39,041 nucleotides of DNA from Prochlorococcus sp. AG-449-P16. GTDB lineage: Bacteria > Cyanobacteriota > Cyanobacteriia > PCC-6307 > Cyanobiaceae. The stretch lies in NCBI GenBank assembly GCA_003212175.1, contig QCQN01000008.1:1-39041 (forward strand), given 5' to 3'. Positions 28,097 to 36,538 of the stretch are shown piece by piece (within the stretch, counting starts at the first letter, position 1; each line of letters starts with the position of its first letter). The notes beneath the pieces are model-generated. The model ran no database searches and was not told the origin of the DNA. It worked only from the letters and a program-made list of their open reading frames with translations. The position numbers and the translations under genes are program-made.

Positions 28097-28525
28097 ATGA
28101 TGATTAATTCATATTCAAAAAAATTCAGTAGAATTTTAACTTTACCTTTGCTTTTATTTTTTGTTTTTTTTGACACAATAATACTAAATAAAGAGATTAA
28201 AGCAGAAAAAAATTTACAGGGAGCAACAGAAAAAGATTTATATTTATACAAAGGAATGGGGGCATCATACCTTTGTATAGCATCTAAAGCTGGTATTGAA
28301 TTTCCCAAAGCTGTAGGTGTCGCAACAGCTACGTATGTTCAGGTAATTGAAGGCAAGCATGGAGGAGTGATTAAAGAACTAGGTGATAAAAAATTAGAGA
28401 GAGAGAAACTATTTGCGGGGGCCGAATTTCAAATCGTTACTACAGCCATGCAATATTGTCCTGACAGTGTCCCAAAAGATGTCACAAAAAAAGTTAAAAA
28501 GATTTTAAAAGATAATAAAAAATAA
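28097..28525 (+). CDS. Conserved secreted protein of unknown function
   Basis: I do not recognise an enzyme family. The 142-residue product has a basic start and a long hydrophobic stretch (about 12-28). A likely signal-peptide cleavage near IKA/EKN around residue 36 would send it to the periplasm or lumen. The mature part of about 105 residues holds two cysteines, one in GASYLCIASKAG and one in AMQYCPDSVP, which could form a disulfide. GIEFPKAVGVATATYVQVIEGKHGGVIKEL lies between them. The C-terminus is lysine-rich. It follows the frameshifted gene by 66 bases and converges on prs. The pattern is typical of small exported proteins restricted to marine picocyanobacteria. Confidence 0.75.
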   Translation: MMINSYSKKFSRILTLPLLLFFVFFDTIILNKEIKAEKNLQGATEKDLYLYKGMGASYLCIASKAGIEFPKAVGVATATYVQVIEGKHGGVIKELGDKKLEREKLFAGAEFQIVTTAMQYCPDSVPKDVTKKVKKILKDNKK

Positions 28526-28534
28526 TTTCATTGA

Positions 28535-29530
28535 TCATCTAAACATCGAGCTAACGGAACTTTCTTCATGTATTCTCCAAATTGCCTCTCCCAACATATT
28601 GGCAACAGAAAGAACTTTAAGTTGAGGAAAATTATCTTTTTCAAATACCGGAATGCTGTTTGTTACTATGACTTGTTCAAACAAACCTTTTGCGCTTAGT
28701 CTCTCGTATGAAGGAGGAGAAAAAACAGCATGAGAAGCGCAAGCAAAAATTTTCTTAGCACCCTCTTTCTTTAAAAGATGGGCACCAGAACAAATAGTTC
28801 CACCAGTATCAATCATGTCATCTATAAGGATGGCTGTTTTACCTTTAACTTCTCCAATAACTGTTAAGCTTTCCGAAATGTTATGCGCAGATCTTCGCTT
28901 ATCAATAATTGCTAATGGAGCATCACTCATTAATTTAGCGAATGCTCTTGCTCTAGCCACTCCACCCACGTCTGGAGACACAACAACAACCTCCTCTAGA
29001 TTTAAGGTCTCTAGATAATCAATTAGTACTGGAGAACCATAAATGTGATCACATGGTATATCAAAATATCCTTGAATCTGAGCTGAATGTAAATCCATTG
29101 CAAGAACCCTATCAACACCTGATTTTTCAAGCAAATTTGCAGTTAGCTTTGCAGTAATTGACTCTCTTCCTGAAGTCTTCCTATCTGCCCTTGCATATCC
29201 AAAGTAAGGTATAACCGCTGTAATTTGCCTTGCTGAAGCTCTTTTGCAAGCATCAACCATAATCATCAACTCCATTAAGCTGTCGTTAACAGGAGCACAA
29301 GTAGGCTGGATGAGAAATACATCACAGCCTCTTATAGATTGCTGAATCTGCACATAAAGCTCACCATCAGCAAATCTTTTTGATATCAAAGGTACGGTTT
29401 CTATTCCTAAATATGATCCTATTTCCTTAGCTAATTGAGGATTAGAAGTTCCACTAACTAACCTCAGTCTACTATTGGTTAAATTAAATTTCGGCTCATC
29501 ATTCTGCACTGCCGTGATAAAACTAGTCAC
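28535..29530 (-). CDS. prs: Ribose-phosphate pyrophosphokinase
   Basis: Prs transfers pyrophosphate from ATP to ribose-5-phosphate to give PRPP, needed for nucleotides, histidine and NAD. The 331-residue protein shows the first domain RLVSGTSNPQLAKEIGSYLG, the flexible loop PYFGYARADRKTSGRESITAKLTANLLE, and the divalent-cation site DLHSAQIQGYFDIPCDH. VVSPDVGGVARARAFAKLM and the PRPP motif AILIDDMIDTGGTICSG follow. All are intact. It supplies the substrate upstream of HisH in histidine synthesis. It is divergent from malQ over about 200 AT-rich bases. Confidence 0.97.
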   Translation of the reverse strand: MTSFITAVQNDEPKFNLTNSRLRLVSGTSNPQLAKEIGSYLGIETVPLISKRFADGELYVQIQQSIRGCDVFLIQPTCAPVNDSLMELMIMVDACKRASARQITAVIPYFGYARADRKTSGRESITAKLTANLLEKSGVDRVLAMDLHSAQIQGYFDIPCDHIYGSPVLIDYLETLNLEEVVVVSPDVGGVARARAFAKLMSDAPLAIIDKRRSAHNISESLTVIGEVKGKTAILIDDMIDTGGTICSGAHLLKKEGAKKIFACASHAVFSPPSYERLSAKGLFEQVIVTNSIPVFEKDNFPQLKVLSVANMLGEAIWRIHEESSVSSMFR

Positions 29531-29728
29531 GAAATTAGCATTAGTAAAACTATATTAATATCGTAGTCGGTTATGTAGATTTAGCAAAATTAATTTAATT
29601 ATCTACGTGAAAATTCACAAGTCTTAGTTATAAGGTAGATAAAGTAATTTGTTTTGTTTTGCATTTTTATATATTCTTAAACTAATTAATAATTTGAAAA
29701 TTAAAAAATTTTAGCTATAAAATTTCGT

Positions 29729-31249
29729 ATGAATTCGAACCAAGTCTTTAAAAATAAGTCTTTAGGGATACTAATACATCCTTCAAGTCTTTCTGGAGGA
29801 AGTTATTGTGGGACTTTTGGAGAAGCGGCAAAAGATTGGATTCAAAGACTTTCAAAGTATAAAATTAAATACTGGCAATTCTTACCTCTCACGCCAACTG
29901 ATTCAACTGGATCTCCTTATAGTTCACCTTCAAGCTTTGCATTAAATCCCTGGTTTCTTGACAAAGATATTTTATGCAAAAGAAATTTTATTTTCATATC
30001 AAACAAGGAAGAATTTAAATCAATTAAAACGAATAAAGATTATTTTGATTTTGATACTGCGAATAATTTATCCAAATTCTTGGGAGAACATCTTGTGGAA
30101 GCTTGGGAATCTCAATCAAAAGAAAGAAAAAATAATTTTAATCGATGGGTTAAAAAAAATAAATGGGTAGATGATTATTCAATATTCATGGTAATTAGGG
30201 AAGAATTCAATATGTTACCTTGGTGGGAATGGCCATCAGAATTTAAACAAAAAAAAATTGAGTTAATAAAGCCTTGGATAGAAAATAAGAATAGAGAGAT
30301 ACTCAAAATAAAATTAATACAGTGGCACCTTGATCAACAATGGAGTGAGATTAAAGAATATGCTAAATCTAATGGGATATTACTTATAGGTGACCTACCT
30401 TTTTATGTATCAAGGGATAGTGCTGACGTTTGGAGCAATAAATCACTTTTTTCAATATCTCAAGAGGGGGATTTAATTTTTCAAAGTGGGGTACCTCCAG
30501 ATTATTTCTCAAATACCGGACAACTTTGGGGGACTCCAACTTATTATTGGTCAAAACACAAAAGAACAAAATTTAATTGGTGGAGAAAAAGATTTAAAAG
30601 ACAATTTGAATTAGTAGATATATTAAGGTTGGATCATTTCAGGGCATTAGCCGGATACTGGAGAGTTAATGGAAAGTCAAAAACGGCTATTAATGGCAAA
30701 TGGATTAACTCACCTGGAAAATATTTATTGAATAGTTTAAAAAAAGATTTGGGATCAAATTACTTACCCATAATTGCCGAGGATTTGGGGGTCATAACCA
30801 AAGATGTGGAATTATTGCGAAAACAATATAAATTACCTGGTATGAAAATATTACAATTTGCCTTTGATGGTAATAATAATAATCCTTATCTGCCTAAAAA
30901 TATCATAGGTAATAATTGGGTTGTCTACACCGGAACTCACGATAATATGACATCTACATCATGGTGGCATTATTTAGATGAAAGTATCAAAGAAAACCTT
31001 AAACAAAACTACAATTTTTCTGATAAACCTTCATGGAATTTGATAGAACTCGGCATGAATACTAGTGCGAGTCTATTTATCTCTCCAATTCAAGATATAT
31101 TATCTTTGGATGACTCTTGTAGGTTAAATACACCAGGCACAACTTCCAATAATTGGAAATGGAAATTAAACAAACCTCTAAGTGAAATAGATTCATATTT
31201 GGAAAGATACAGTAGGCTTGGCAATAATTACGGAAGGATGTTTGATTAA
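29729..31249 (+). CDS. malQ: 4-alpha-glucanotransferase (amylomaltase, GH77)
   Basis: MalQ transfers alpha-1,4-glucan segments between malto-oligosaccharides during glycogen breakdown. The 506-residue enzyme has the GH77 catalytic set: nucleophile D302 in ILRLDHFRALAGYW, acid/base E351 in IIAEDLGVIT, and D405 in YTGTHDNMTSTSWW. The N-terminal GILIHPSSLSGG and the WQFLPLTPTDSTGSPYSSPSSFALNPWFL segment are diagnostic. It pairs functionally with the GH57 enzyme at 12056-13648. It ends 10 bases from the convergent HTH gene. Start ATG 29729 puts the first motif near residue 14, as expected. Confidence 0.97.
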   Translation: MNSNQVFKNKSLGILIHPSSLSGGSYCGTFGEAAKDWIQRLSKYKIKYWQFLPLTPTDSTGSPYSSPSSFALNPWFLDKDILCKRNFIFISNKEEFKSIKTNKDYFDFDTANNLSKFLGEHLVEAWESQSKERKNNFNRWVKKNKWVDDYSIFMVIREEFNMLPWWEWPSEFKQKKIELIKPWIENKNREILKIKLIQWHLDQQWSEIKEYAKSNGILLIGDLPFYVSRDSADVWSNKSLFSISQEGDLIFQSGVPPDYFSNTGQLWGTPTYYWSKHKRTKFNWWRKRFKRQFELVDILRLDHFRALAGYWRVNGKSKTAINGKWINSPGKYLLNSLKKDLGSNYLPIIAEDLGVITKDVELLRKQYKLPGMKILQFAFDGNNNNPYLPKNIIGNNWVVYTGTHDNMTSTSWWHYLDESIKENLKQNYNFSDKPSWNLIELGMNTSASLFISPIQDILSLDDSCRLNTPGTTSNNWKWKLNKPLSEIDSYLERYSRLGNNYGRMFD

Positions 31250-31259
31250 ATACTTAAAG

Positions 31260-31802
31260 CTATTTATTATTTAAACTATTTTCAATAATTTGAATTTCGA
31301 TAATTTTTGTATTAGCAGTAAAGTATCTATTAATAAGAAATAGGGTAAATATTAGTAAAAGGAAATACATAACACTGCCTTGCCAAGAATTTATAAAATC
31401 AAATTTTCTTATAATAAAATTTTTATTTGTTTTTTTTAAAGTCTTAGATTCTCTTGAGATTAAATCCAACAAGCAATATTTTTGTAAATAAAGGCATTCC
31501 TCAAGCTTCAATAATATTGATCTTATAAAAGGATATTCAGGTCGATTTTCTTTAATATTTTGTTCAATTGCATTTATTGTTGATTCTTGAATTTTAGATA
31601 AATTTGATAATTCTTCAATTGAAAGATTACTTTTTATTCTTGCATCTCTAACTAATTTTCCTATTTCGCAATATTGATCAAATTCAAGATTTAAATTCTC
31701 ATTATTTTCTATTTTATTATCATTTTTTTTTTCTAAAAATAATTTAAACATCTTCATTATCTTATTGTACAATTCATTAATTTTTAAATAATTGCCAACC
31801 AC
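31260..31802 (-). CDS. RodZ-like HTH protein with one C-terminal membrane helix
   Basis: The protein has a helix-turn-helix of the XRE/RodZ type (about 48-80: IGKLVRDARIKSNLSIEELSNLSKIQESTINAIEQN). It is followed by EYPFIRSILLKLEECLYL, the usual next helix, and a single membrane helix at about 145-162 before a short outer tail. RodZ in other bacteria links MreB to the envelope and has a further periplasmic domain, which is absent here (180 residues in all). It could be a membrane-bound regulator instead. The open frame begins at GTG 31802, but ATG at 31757 (MKMFKLFLEKK) is an equally plausible start. It converges on malQ and is followed upstream by a 720-base gene-free stretch. Confidence 0.7.
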   Translation of the reverse strand: MVGNYLKINELYNKIMKMFKLFLEKKNDNKIENNENLNLEFDQYCEIGKLVRDARIKSNLSIEELSNLSKIQESTINAIEQNIKENRPEYPFIRSILLKLEECLYLQKYCLLDLISRESKTLKKTNKNFIIRKFDFINSWQGSVMYFLLLIFTLFLINRYFTANTKIIEIQIIENSLNNK

Positions 31803-32100
31803 CCTCTTTTAGAGTACTTTATTCAATCCTAGCAAAATTAATTCTTTGTAGATCAATTACATTAAAACCTAATAATCATTCATTCCACCTTATTCGTCTA
31901 ATACGCACCTCTCTAACAGTTATTTTGATATGAGTAAATTTTGAATTATTTTTAATGATGTGAATTCTCAAAGGGTATTTATCTTTGATATTTTAGTTTT
32001 TATGATTTCCTAATATCCGAAAATCACTACTGAAAATTTTATTTAATTTAACAAAATGTATTTCTTTTATAATTAAATATTAATTAAATAATTCCTTATA

Positions 32101-32178
32101 GATTGAATCACAATTGGTAATTAATGAACCTCCTTCCTAGATAAGTCTAATCTCCAAAAAGGGAAACCCTTTTTATAT
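32101..32178 (+). ncRNA. Candidate small RNA ending in a terminator hairpin
   Basis: A TATAGA box near 32098-32103 is followed by about 50 bases with an unpaired CU-rich stretch (CCTCCTTCC near 32129-32137) and a small TAGA/TCTA hairpin. A strong AAAAAGGG/CCCTTTTT terminator comes next. No plus-strand gene lies upstream that this terminator could serve, since the neighbour is read leftward. A CU-rich loop could pair with ribosome sites as in Yfr1. Boundaries and expression are inferred only. Confidence 0.35.
32156..32174 (+). terminator. Rho-independent terminator-like hairpin
   Basis: AAAAAGGG pairs with CCCTTTTT around a three-A loop, and the plus strand continues into an AT-rich, U-rich run. 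The stem is symmetric, so it could work on either strand, but the plus-strand tail is better. It would end the candidate small RNA or stop AarF-gene read-through. Confidence 0.55.
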
Positions 32179-32259
32179 TTTCAAGCTAACAAATGAGTTA
32201 TGGTGATTCAAATATACTTATGAAATCAATTTTTGAAAAAGTTTTATGCTAATTTGGGA

Positions 32260-32282
32260 GGATGAATTGGGAAAGTTCATCC
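32260..32282. other. Perfect 7-bp hairpin in noncoding DNA
   Basis: GGATGAA (32260-32266) pairs with TTCATCC (32276-32282) around a TTGGGAAAG loop. No T-run follows. It may be part of a second small RNA or a protein site. Its GC content stands out from its surroundings. Confidence 0.4.
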
Positions 32283-32523
32283 ATACTTCTGAGTTTTTAA
32301 TAATTTAAAAAAATTTTAAATTCTTGTATAACTTTTATTCCAATTTCTAAGGCTAATCATTGATTAAAACCTTTCAATAGTTGAAAAAATATCTACCTTC
32401 CTTTAAAAAAGCGCATATTTTGAAAGAACTTTTTTATCCTGTAATAATCAAATCATAAATCAAATAGTTTATTTTTACTAAATTGTAGTTTCTAATAAAA
32501 TGCTTTATTAAATTTATACAGGA

Positions 32524-34182
32524 TTAAGCAGGTGAAATAATATTTTGAACAGCACTTCTGGCCAATTTTAAAGGGCTAAAAGTTTTTCTAATTAAACTTA
32601 AAAGTTTTTCAGCATCTTTAAGTTCCAATTTATCATCTCTTATGAGACTTAAAAGAAAACTTTTCCTTACTTCAGATCCCTTTTCACCAACAACTAGTTT
32701 CAAGCCGGCATTCGCAACAGGTATAAGATCTGAATTAAAACTCTCGCTTTCTTTAAATAATATATCAAGTAAACTTTGAACTTTCTCAATTTGAATTCTA
32801 CCTTCACTATCAAATAAAACTTCTAAAAGTATTTCTAATATTTCATCAGAATTATCTGTTAGAAGTTTCTTTGCAATATATGGATATGCAATATTTAAAA
32901 TTTTAAATTCAGGATCAAGTCTTAAGGCCAAGCCTTCTTGACTAACAACTGCTCTAATTATTAATGCAAACCTACTTGGAACTCGAAATGGATAAGAATA
33001 CATGAGTTTTGAAAATTTATCAGTAACGTTTTTGAGATTAAAATTACCAACCTCTGCGCCAAAAGAGCCTCCGAGAACCTCCTTAAGAGGTTCTACAAGC
33101 TTTTCAAGATCTTGATCTTTGGTTAAAAATCCTAATTTCTGAAAATCTTTAGCAAGAAGCAAATATTCATCATTTATAATGTGTACTATAGCTTTAATTA
33201 GCGTAATCCTATCTGAGTTTGTAATGGTATCCATCATTCCGAAATCTACATAGGCAAGGTGACCTAAATCAGCACTCCCACTTTTGAGAGCAAACATATT
33301 TCCAGGATGGGGATCAGCATGAAAATAACCATGTTCAAATAATTGTTGTAAACCACTTATTACACAAGTTTTTATAAATGATGATGGCACTAAATTATTT
33401 CGCTCAAGTATTTCTCTATCTTTTAACTTTACTCCATCAATCCAGGATGTTGTAATAACCCTTTTTGAAGAGAAATCTTTTTCCAACTTAGGTATAAATA
33501 CATTAGGATTAGCTTTAAACAAATTAGCGAATCTTACAGCATTTTTGCCTTCTTTTTCATAATCAATTTCTTCAAAAAGGGATTTGCCAAATTCGTCTAT
33601 TATTTCACCAATACCAACACCTATATTGAGGGGTAAAAAAGGTGAGAAAGTAGTTGCGAGCATTCTGAGTATTACAACATCCCTTCTTATAAGAAAATAT
33701 AAATTTGGCCTCTGTACTTTCACTGCACAATAGGAATTATTTTTTGTTTTTGCTTTATAAACTTGTCCTAAGCTAGCAGAGGCGATAGGTTTTTCTGGAA
33801 ATTCCTCAAATAATTCATTAGCAGGAGATCCAAGTTCTTCTTCAATTATTTGCAAAGCAATTTTGTGCTTAAAAGGAGGCAAATTATCTTGCAAATTCGT
33901 CAACTCTGTTAACCAATCTTGCCTAACTAGATCTGGTCTTGTTGATAATGCTTGCCCCAATTTAATAAAACAAGGACCTAATTCTGTGATAACGTCAAAA
34001 AGATATTTTGAAAGATTTTTTTGTGCAGCTTTACTTTTACTGTTACCTTGAAAAAGTATTCTTATAGCAAGAAAAATTAAAGTTAAAAGAATGTATAAAA
34101 CTCTTGGTATAAATATCCATGGTCTTAAGATTAACCAAATCAAATCTTCTCGAGCCGAATAATTTGAATCAGAATTAGCCAT
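32524..34182 (-). CDS. ABC1/AarF/UbiB family atypical kinase
   Basis: These ancient kinase-like proteins support quinone synthesis and, in plastids and cyanobacteria, plastoquinone and prenyl-lipid homeostasis. The 552-residue protein has a hydrophobic N-terminal helix (about 16-43) and the family KxGQ motif in GPCFIKLGQALSTRPDL. The ATP-site segment is PIASASLGQVYKAKTKNNSYCAVKVQRP. The catalytic HADPHPGN is at 288-295, and VDFGMMD is the metal site. The A-rich loop ASLGQVY replaces the usual glycine-rich loop, as in UbiB, which limits protein kinase activity. Cyanobacteria have several copies and the substrate is unknown. It diverges from the decarboxylase gene over 62 bases. Confidence 0.9.
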   Translation of the reverse strand: MANSDSNYSAREDLIWLILRPWIFIPRVLYILLTLIFLAIRILFQGNSKSKAAQKNLSKYLFDVITELGPCFIKLGQALSTRPDLVRQDWLTELTNLQDNLPPFKHKIALQIIEEELGSPANELFEEFPEKPIASASLGQVYKAKTKNNSYCAVKVQRPNLYFLIRRDVVILRMLATTFSPFLPLNIGVGIGEIIDEFGKSLFEEIDYEKEGKNAVRFANLFKANPNVFIPKLEKDFSSKRVITTSWIDGVKLKDREILERNNLVPSSFIKTCVISGLQQLFEHGYFHADPHPGNMFALKSGSADLGHLAYVDFGMMDTITNSDRITLIKAIVHIINDEYLLLAKDFQKLGFLTKDQDLEKLVEPLKEVLGGSFGAEVGNFNLKNVTDKFSKLMYSYPFRVPSRFALIIRAVVSQEGLALRLDPEFKILNIAYPYIAKKLLTDNSDEILEILLEVLFDSEGRIQIEKVQSLLDILFKESESFNSDLIPVANAGLKLVVGEKGSEVRKSFLLSLIRDDKLELKDAEKLLSLIRKTFSPLKLARSAVQNIISPA

Positions 34183-34244
34183 TATAATTAAAAATATGTA
34201 AGAAGATTACCTTTGTTTTATTCTATCTATGTCAATAATACTTT

Positions 34245-35642
34245 ATGAGTATTTCATCTTTTCTAACTAAAAAGTTCTTAAAGTCACTTTTTTTTCCAGC
34301 CCATAACAGAGGGCAAGCTCTTCCAGAAGAAATAATTAAAATATTAAATATGCGACCAGGGATATGGGACATCCCTGAACTTCCAGAAATTGGTTCGCCA
34401 CTCTCTAAGGATGGTTTAATAGCTGATGCACAAAGATCCCTTTGCAGTAAATTTGATACCAGGAAGTGTTACTTTGGGGTTAATGGGGCATCAGGATTAA
34501 TTCAATCAGGAATACTTGCAATGGCAAATCCTGGCGAAAGTATTCTTATGCCAAGAAACGTGCACATTTGTGTTATTAAAGCCTGCGCTCTTCAAAATAT
34601 TAAACCGATATTCTTTGATATAGAGTTTTCCAAAGATACTGGTCACTATAAACCAATAACTAAAAAATGGTTCGAAAATATCATAAATACAGTAGATCCA
34701 CGAAAAAATAAAATCTCAGGGGTTATTCTTGTTAATCCATACTACCAAGGATATGCATCAGACCTAGAACCTTTAATTGAAATCTGTCATGATCATAATC
34801 TTCCTGTCCTGGTTGATGAAGCACACGGTTCCTACTTTCTTTTTTGTGAAAATATTAATTTACCTAAATCTGCATTAAAATCTAAAGCTGATTTAGTTGT
34901 GCACTCATTGCACAAGTCACTAAATGGACTTACTCAAACAGCTATTATTTGGTACAACGGAGATTTAATTGAGGAAGACAAATTAATCAAAAGCATAGAT
35001 CTACTGCAAACTACTAGTCCAAATTCCCTACTGCTTTCATCTTGTGAGGAATCTTTAAAAGACTGGTTAAATGATGATAGTTTATCAAGATTTCAAATGA
35101 GAATTTTTGAAGCAAAAACAATCTTCCAAAAATTAATTCAAAAGAAAATACCTCTTATTGAAACACAAGATCCTTTAAAGTTAGTAATTAATACATCAGC
35201 AGTTGGTATTGATGGTTTCTCAGCAGATCAATTTTTCTATAAAAATGGACTTATTGCTGAATTACCCGAAATAATGACACTGACCTTTAGCTTGGGTTTT
35301 GCAAGTCAAAATGACTTTATTTTTATATTTCAAAAATTGTGGGATAAATTACTTTTAAAGTCTAAGCAATCAAATAATTTGATCGTCATGAAACCGCCAT
35401 GTAAATTAATTGACTCTCCAGAAATTCCAATTGGAATTGCATGGAGAAGTAAAACTATTAGTATTCCGTTATGTGAATCATTAGGTAAAATTTCAGGAGA
35501 TATTATTTGTCCATATCCACCCGGTATACCATTAATTATTCCTGGTGAAAGAATAGATAAAGATAGGATTAAATGGATAGAAAATCTAAGTCTTTACAAC
35601 AAGAGTCTGTTAAATTCTTATATAAAAGTATTACATAACTAA
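34245..35642 (+). CDS. Orn/Lys/Arg decarboxylase family PLP enzyme
   Basis: This is a fold-type I PLP enzyme of the amino-acid decarboxylase group that makes polyamine precursors (cadaverine, putrescine or agmatine). The N-terminal FFPAHNRGQALPEEI matches the family's FxPGHxxG motif. NGASGLIQSGILAMANPGESILMPRNVH follows. The PLP aspartate is in LVDEAHGSYF, and the Schiff-base lysine is K224 in VHSLHKSLNGLTQTAI. The C-terminal domain is present, but the large N-terminal wing domain of E. coli enzymes is absent, giving 465 residues, as in the short Bacillus SpeA-type forms. Arginine or lysine is more likely than ornithine, but the sequence does not decide it. cdsA starts 6 bases on. Confidence 0.88.
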   Translation: MSISSFLTKKFLKSLFFPAHNRGQALPEEIIKILNMRPGIWDIPELPEIGSPLSKDGLIADAQRSLCSKFDTRKCYFGVNGASGLIQSGILAMANPGESILMPRNVHICVIKACALQNIKPIFFDIEFSKDTGHYKPITKKWFENIINTVDPRKNKISGVILVNPYYQGYASDLEPLIEICHDHNLPVLVDEAHGSYFLFCENINLPKSALKSKADLVVHSLHKSLNGLTQTAIIWYNGDLIEEDKLIKSIDLLQTTSPNSLLLSSCEESLKDWLNDDSLSRFQMRIFEAKTIFQKLIQKKIPLIETQDPLKLVINTSAVGIDGFSADQFFYKNGLIAELPEIMTLTFSLGFASQNDFIFIFQKLWDKLLLKSKQSNNLIVMKPPCKLIDSPEIPIGIAWRSKTISIPLCESLGKISGDIICPYPPGIPLIIPGERIDKDRIKWIENLSLYNKSLLNSYIKVLHN

Positions 35643-35648
35643 AAAAAT

Positions 35649-36506
35649 ATGAGATTGAGAAGTGGATTACTTATAGGAGTCTTTGGTTTAATTGTCGTTT
35701 TATTGGGAGGATGGTATTTCACTATTGCAATTGCATTACTTACTTACCTAGCATTACTTGAATTTTTTAGGATGGCGGAATTCACAGGAATAAAGCCAGC
35801 TACTAAAACCACCTTATTTTCATCATTTATAATCATAATTTTTTCTTATCTGGAGGTTATAGGCGTAGTTGATAGTGAGATTTCTAGTTCGATATTACCA
35901 ATTTGTTCAGTAGGTATCTGTACGTGGTTGTTATTGCAGCCAAAAACTGGTTCGATTTCTGATATTGCAGCATCTATATTCGGATTATTTTATTTAGGTT
36001 TTTTACCTAGTTATTGGATTAAATTAAGAGCCCTAGAATCGGCTTTTAATCCCTCATTAGATTTATTGACAAGAAATCAAACTTTTTCGGATTCCGCAGG
36101 ACTTTACCTAACATTAACTTCTTGTTTGTTAATTGTTGCAAGTGATATAGGTTCTTATTTTATAGGTAAATCTATTGGGAAGAGATCTCTGTCTCCTATT
36201 TCTCCCAGTAAAACTATTGAGGGTCTTCTTGGAGGAATTTTAAGCTCTATCACGCTAGCAACAATGTTTGCATATTTCTTTAATTGTAGGCATCCTATTT
36301 TAATTGGATTTTCATATGGAATAGTAGTTTCACTTATGGCATTAGTAGGAGATTTAATTGAATCGATGATGAAAAGAGATGCCAAAATAAAAGATTCAGG
36401 GACCTTTTTACCTGGTCATGGAGGAATTCTTGATAGGATTGATAGTTATATATTTACTCCTTCAGTAATCTATTACATGATTATTATTCTAAATTTTTTG
36501 AATTAA
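35649..36506 (+). CDS. cdsA: Phosphatidate cytidylyltransferase
   Basis: CdsA makes CDP-diacylglycerol from phosphatidate and CTP in the membrane, the precursor of phosphatidylglycerol needed by photosystems. The 285-residue protein has about seven to eight hydrophobic segments. The family signature is SMMKRDAKIKDSGTFLPGHGGILDRIDS near the C-terminus (about 240-267), with its conserved K-D, H-G-G and D-R-x-D. The SPSKTIEGLLGG loop (about 180-191) is the other hallmark. It follows the decarboxylase by 6 bases, so the two are probably co-transcribed. Confidence 0.95.
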   Translation: MRLRSGLLIGVFGLIVVLLGGWYFTIAIALLTYLALLEFFRMAEFTGIKPATKTTLFSSFIIIIFSYLEVIGVVDSEISSSILPICSVGICTWLLLQPKTGSISDIAASIFGLFYLGFLPSYWIKLRALESAFNPSLDLLTRNQTFSDSAGLYLTLTSCLLIVASDIGSYFIGKSIGKRSLSPISPSKTIEGLLGGILSSITLATMFAYFFNCRHPILIGFSYGIVVSLMALVGDLIESMMKRDAKIKDSGTFLPGHGGILDRIDSYIFTPSVIYYMIIILNFLN

Positions 36507-36507
36507 T

Positions 36508-36538
36508 TACAAAGCATGATTTGTATCAATCTTTTTTT
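36508..36538 (+). terminator. Weak terminator after cdsA
   Basis: TACAAA (36508-36513) pairs with TTTGTA (36520-36525) around a 6-base loop. Seven T follow after six bases (36532-36538). The stem is weak and the T-run is offset, so function is uncertain. It sits in the 30-base gap between convergent genes, where a terminator is expected. Confidence 0.35.

Larger units (their letters stand above)
31803..32523. other. Gene-free stretch of about 720 bases
   Basis: This is the longest noncoding stretch in the window. It is very AT-rich, with stops in all frames, and I recognise no tRNA. It holds a terminator-like hairpin at 32156-32174, a perfect 7-bp hairpin at 32260-32282, and one short frame of 19 codons (32193-32252) that has no clear support. 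It probably includes promoters for the HTH gene and one or more small RNAs, or decayed sequence. The AarF gene also transcribes into it from the right. Confidence 0.6.

Noticed and set aside
29576-29617. GTAGAT/ATCTAC inverted repeat in the prs-malQ gap
   Set aside because: The arms are only 6 bp with a 20-base AT-rich loop; chance is likely.
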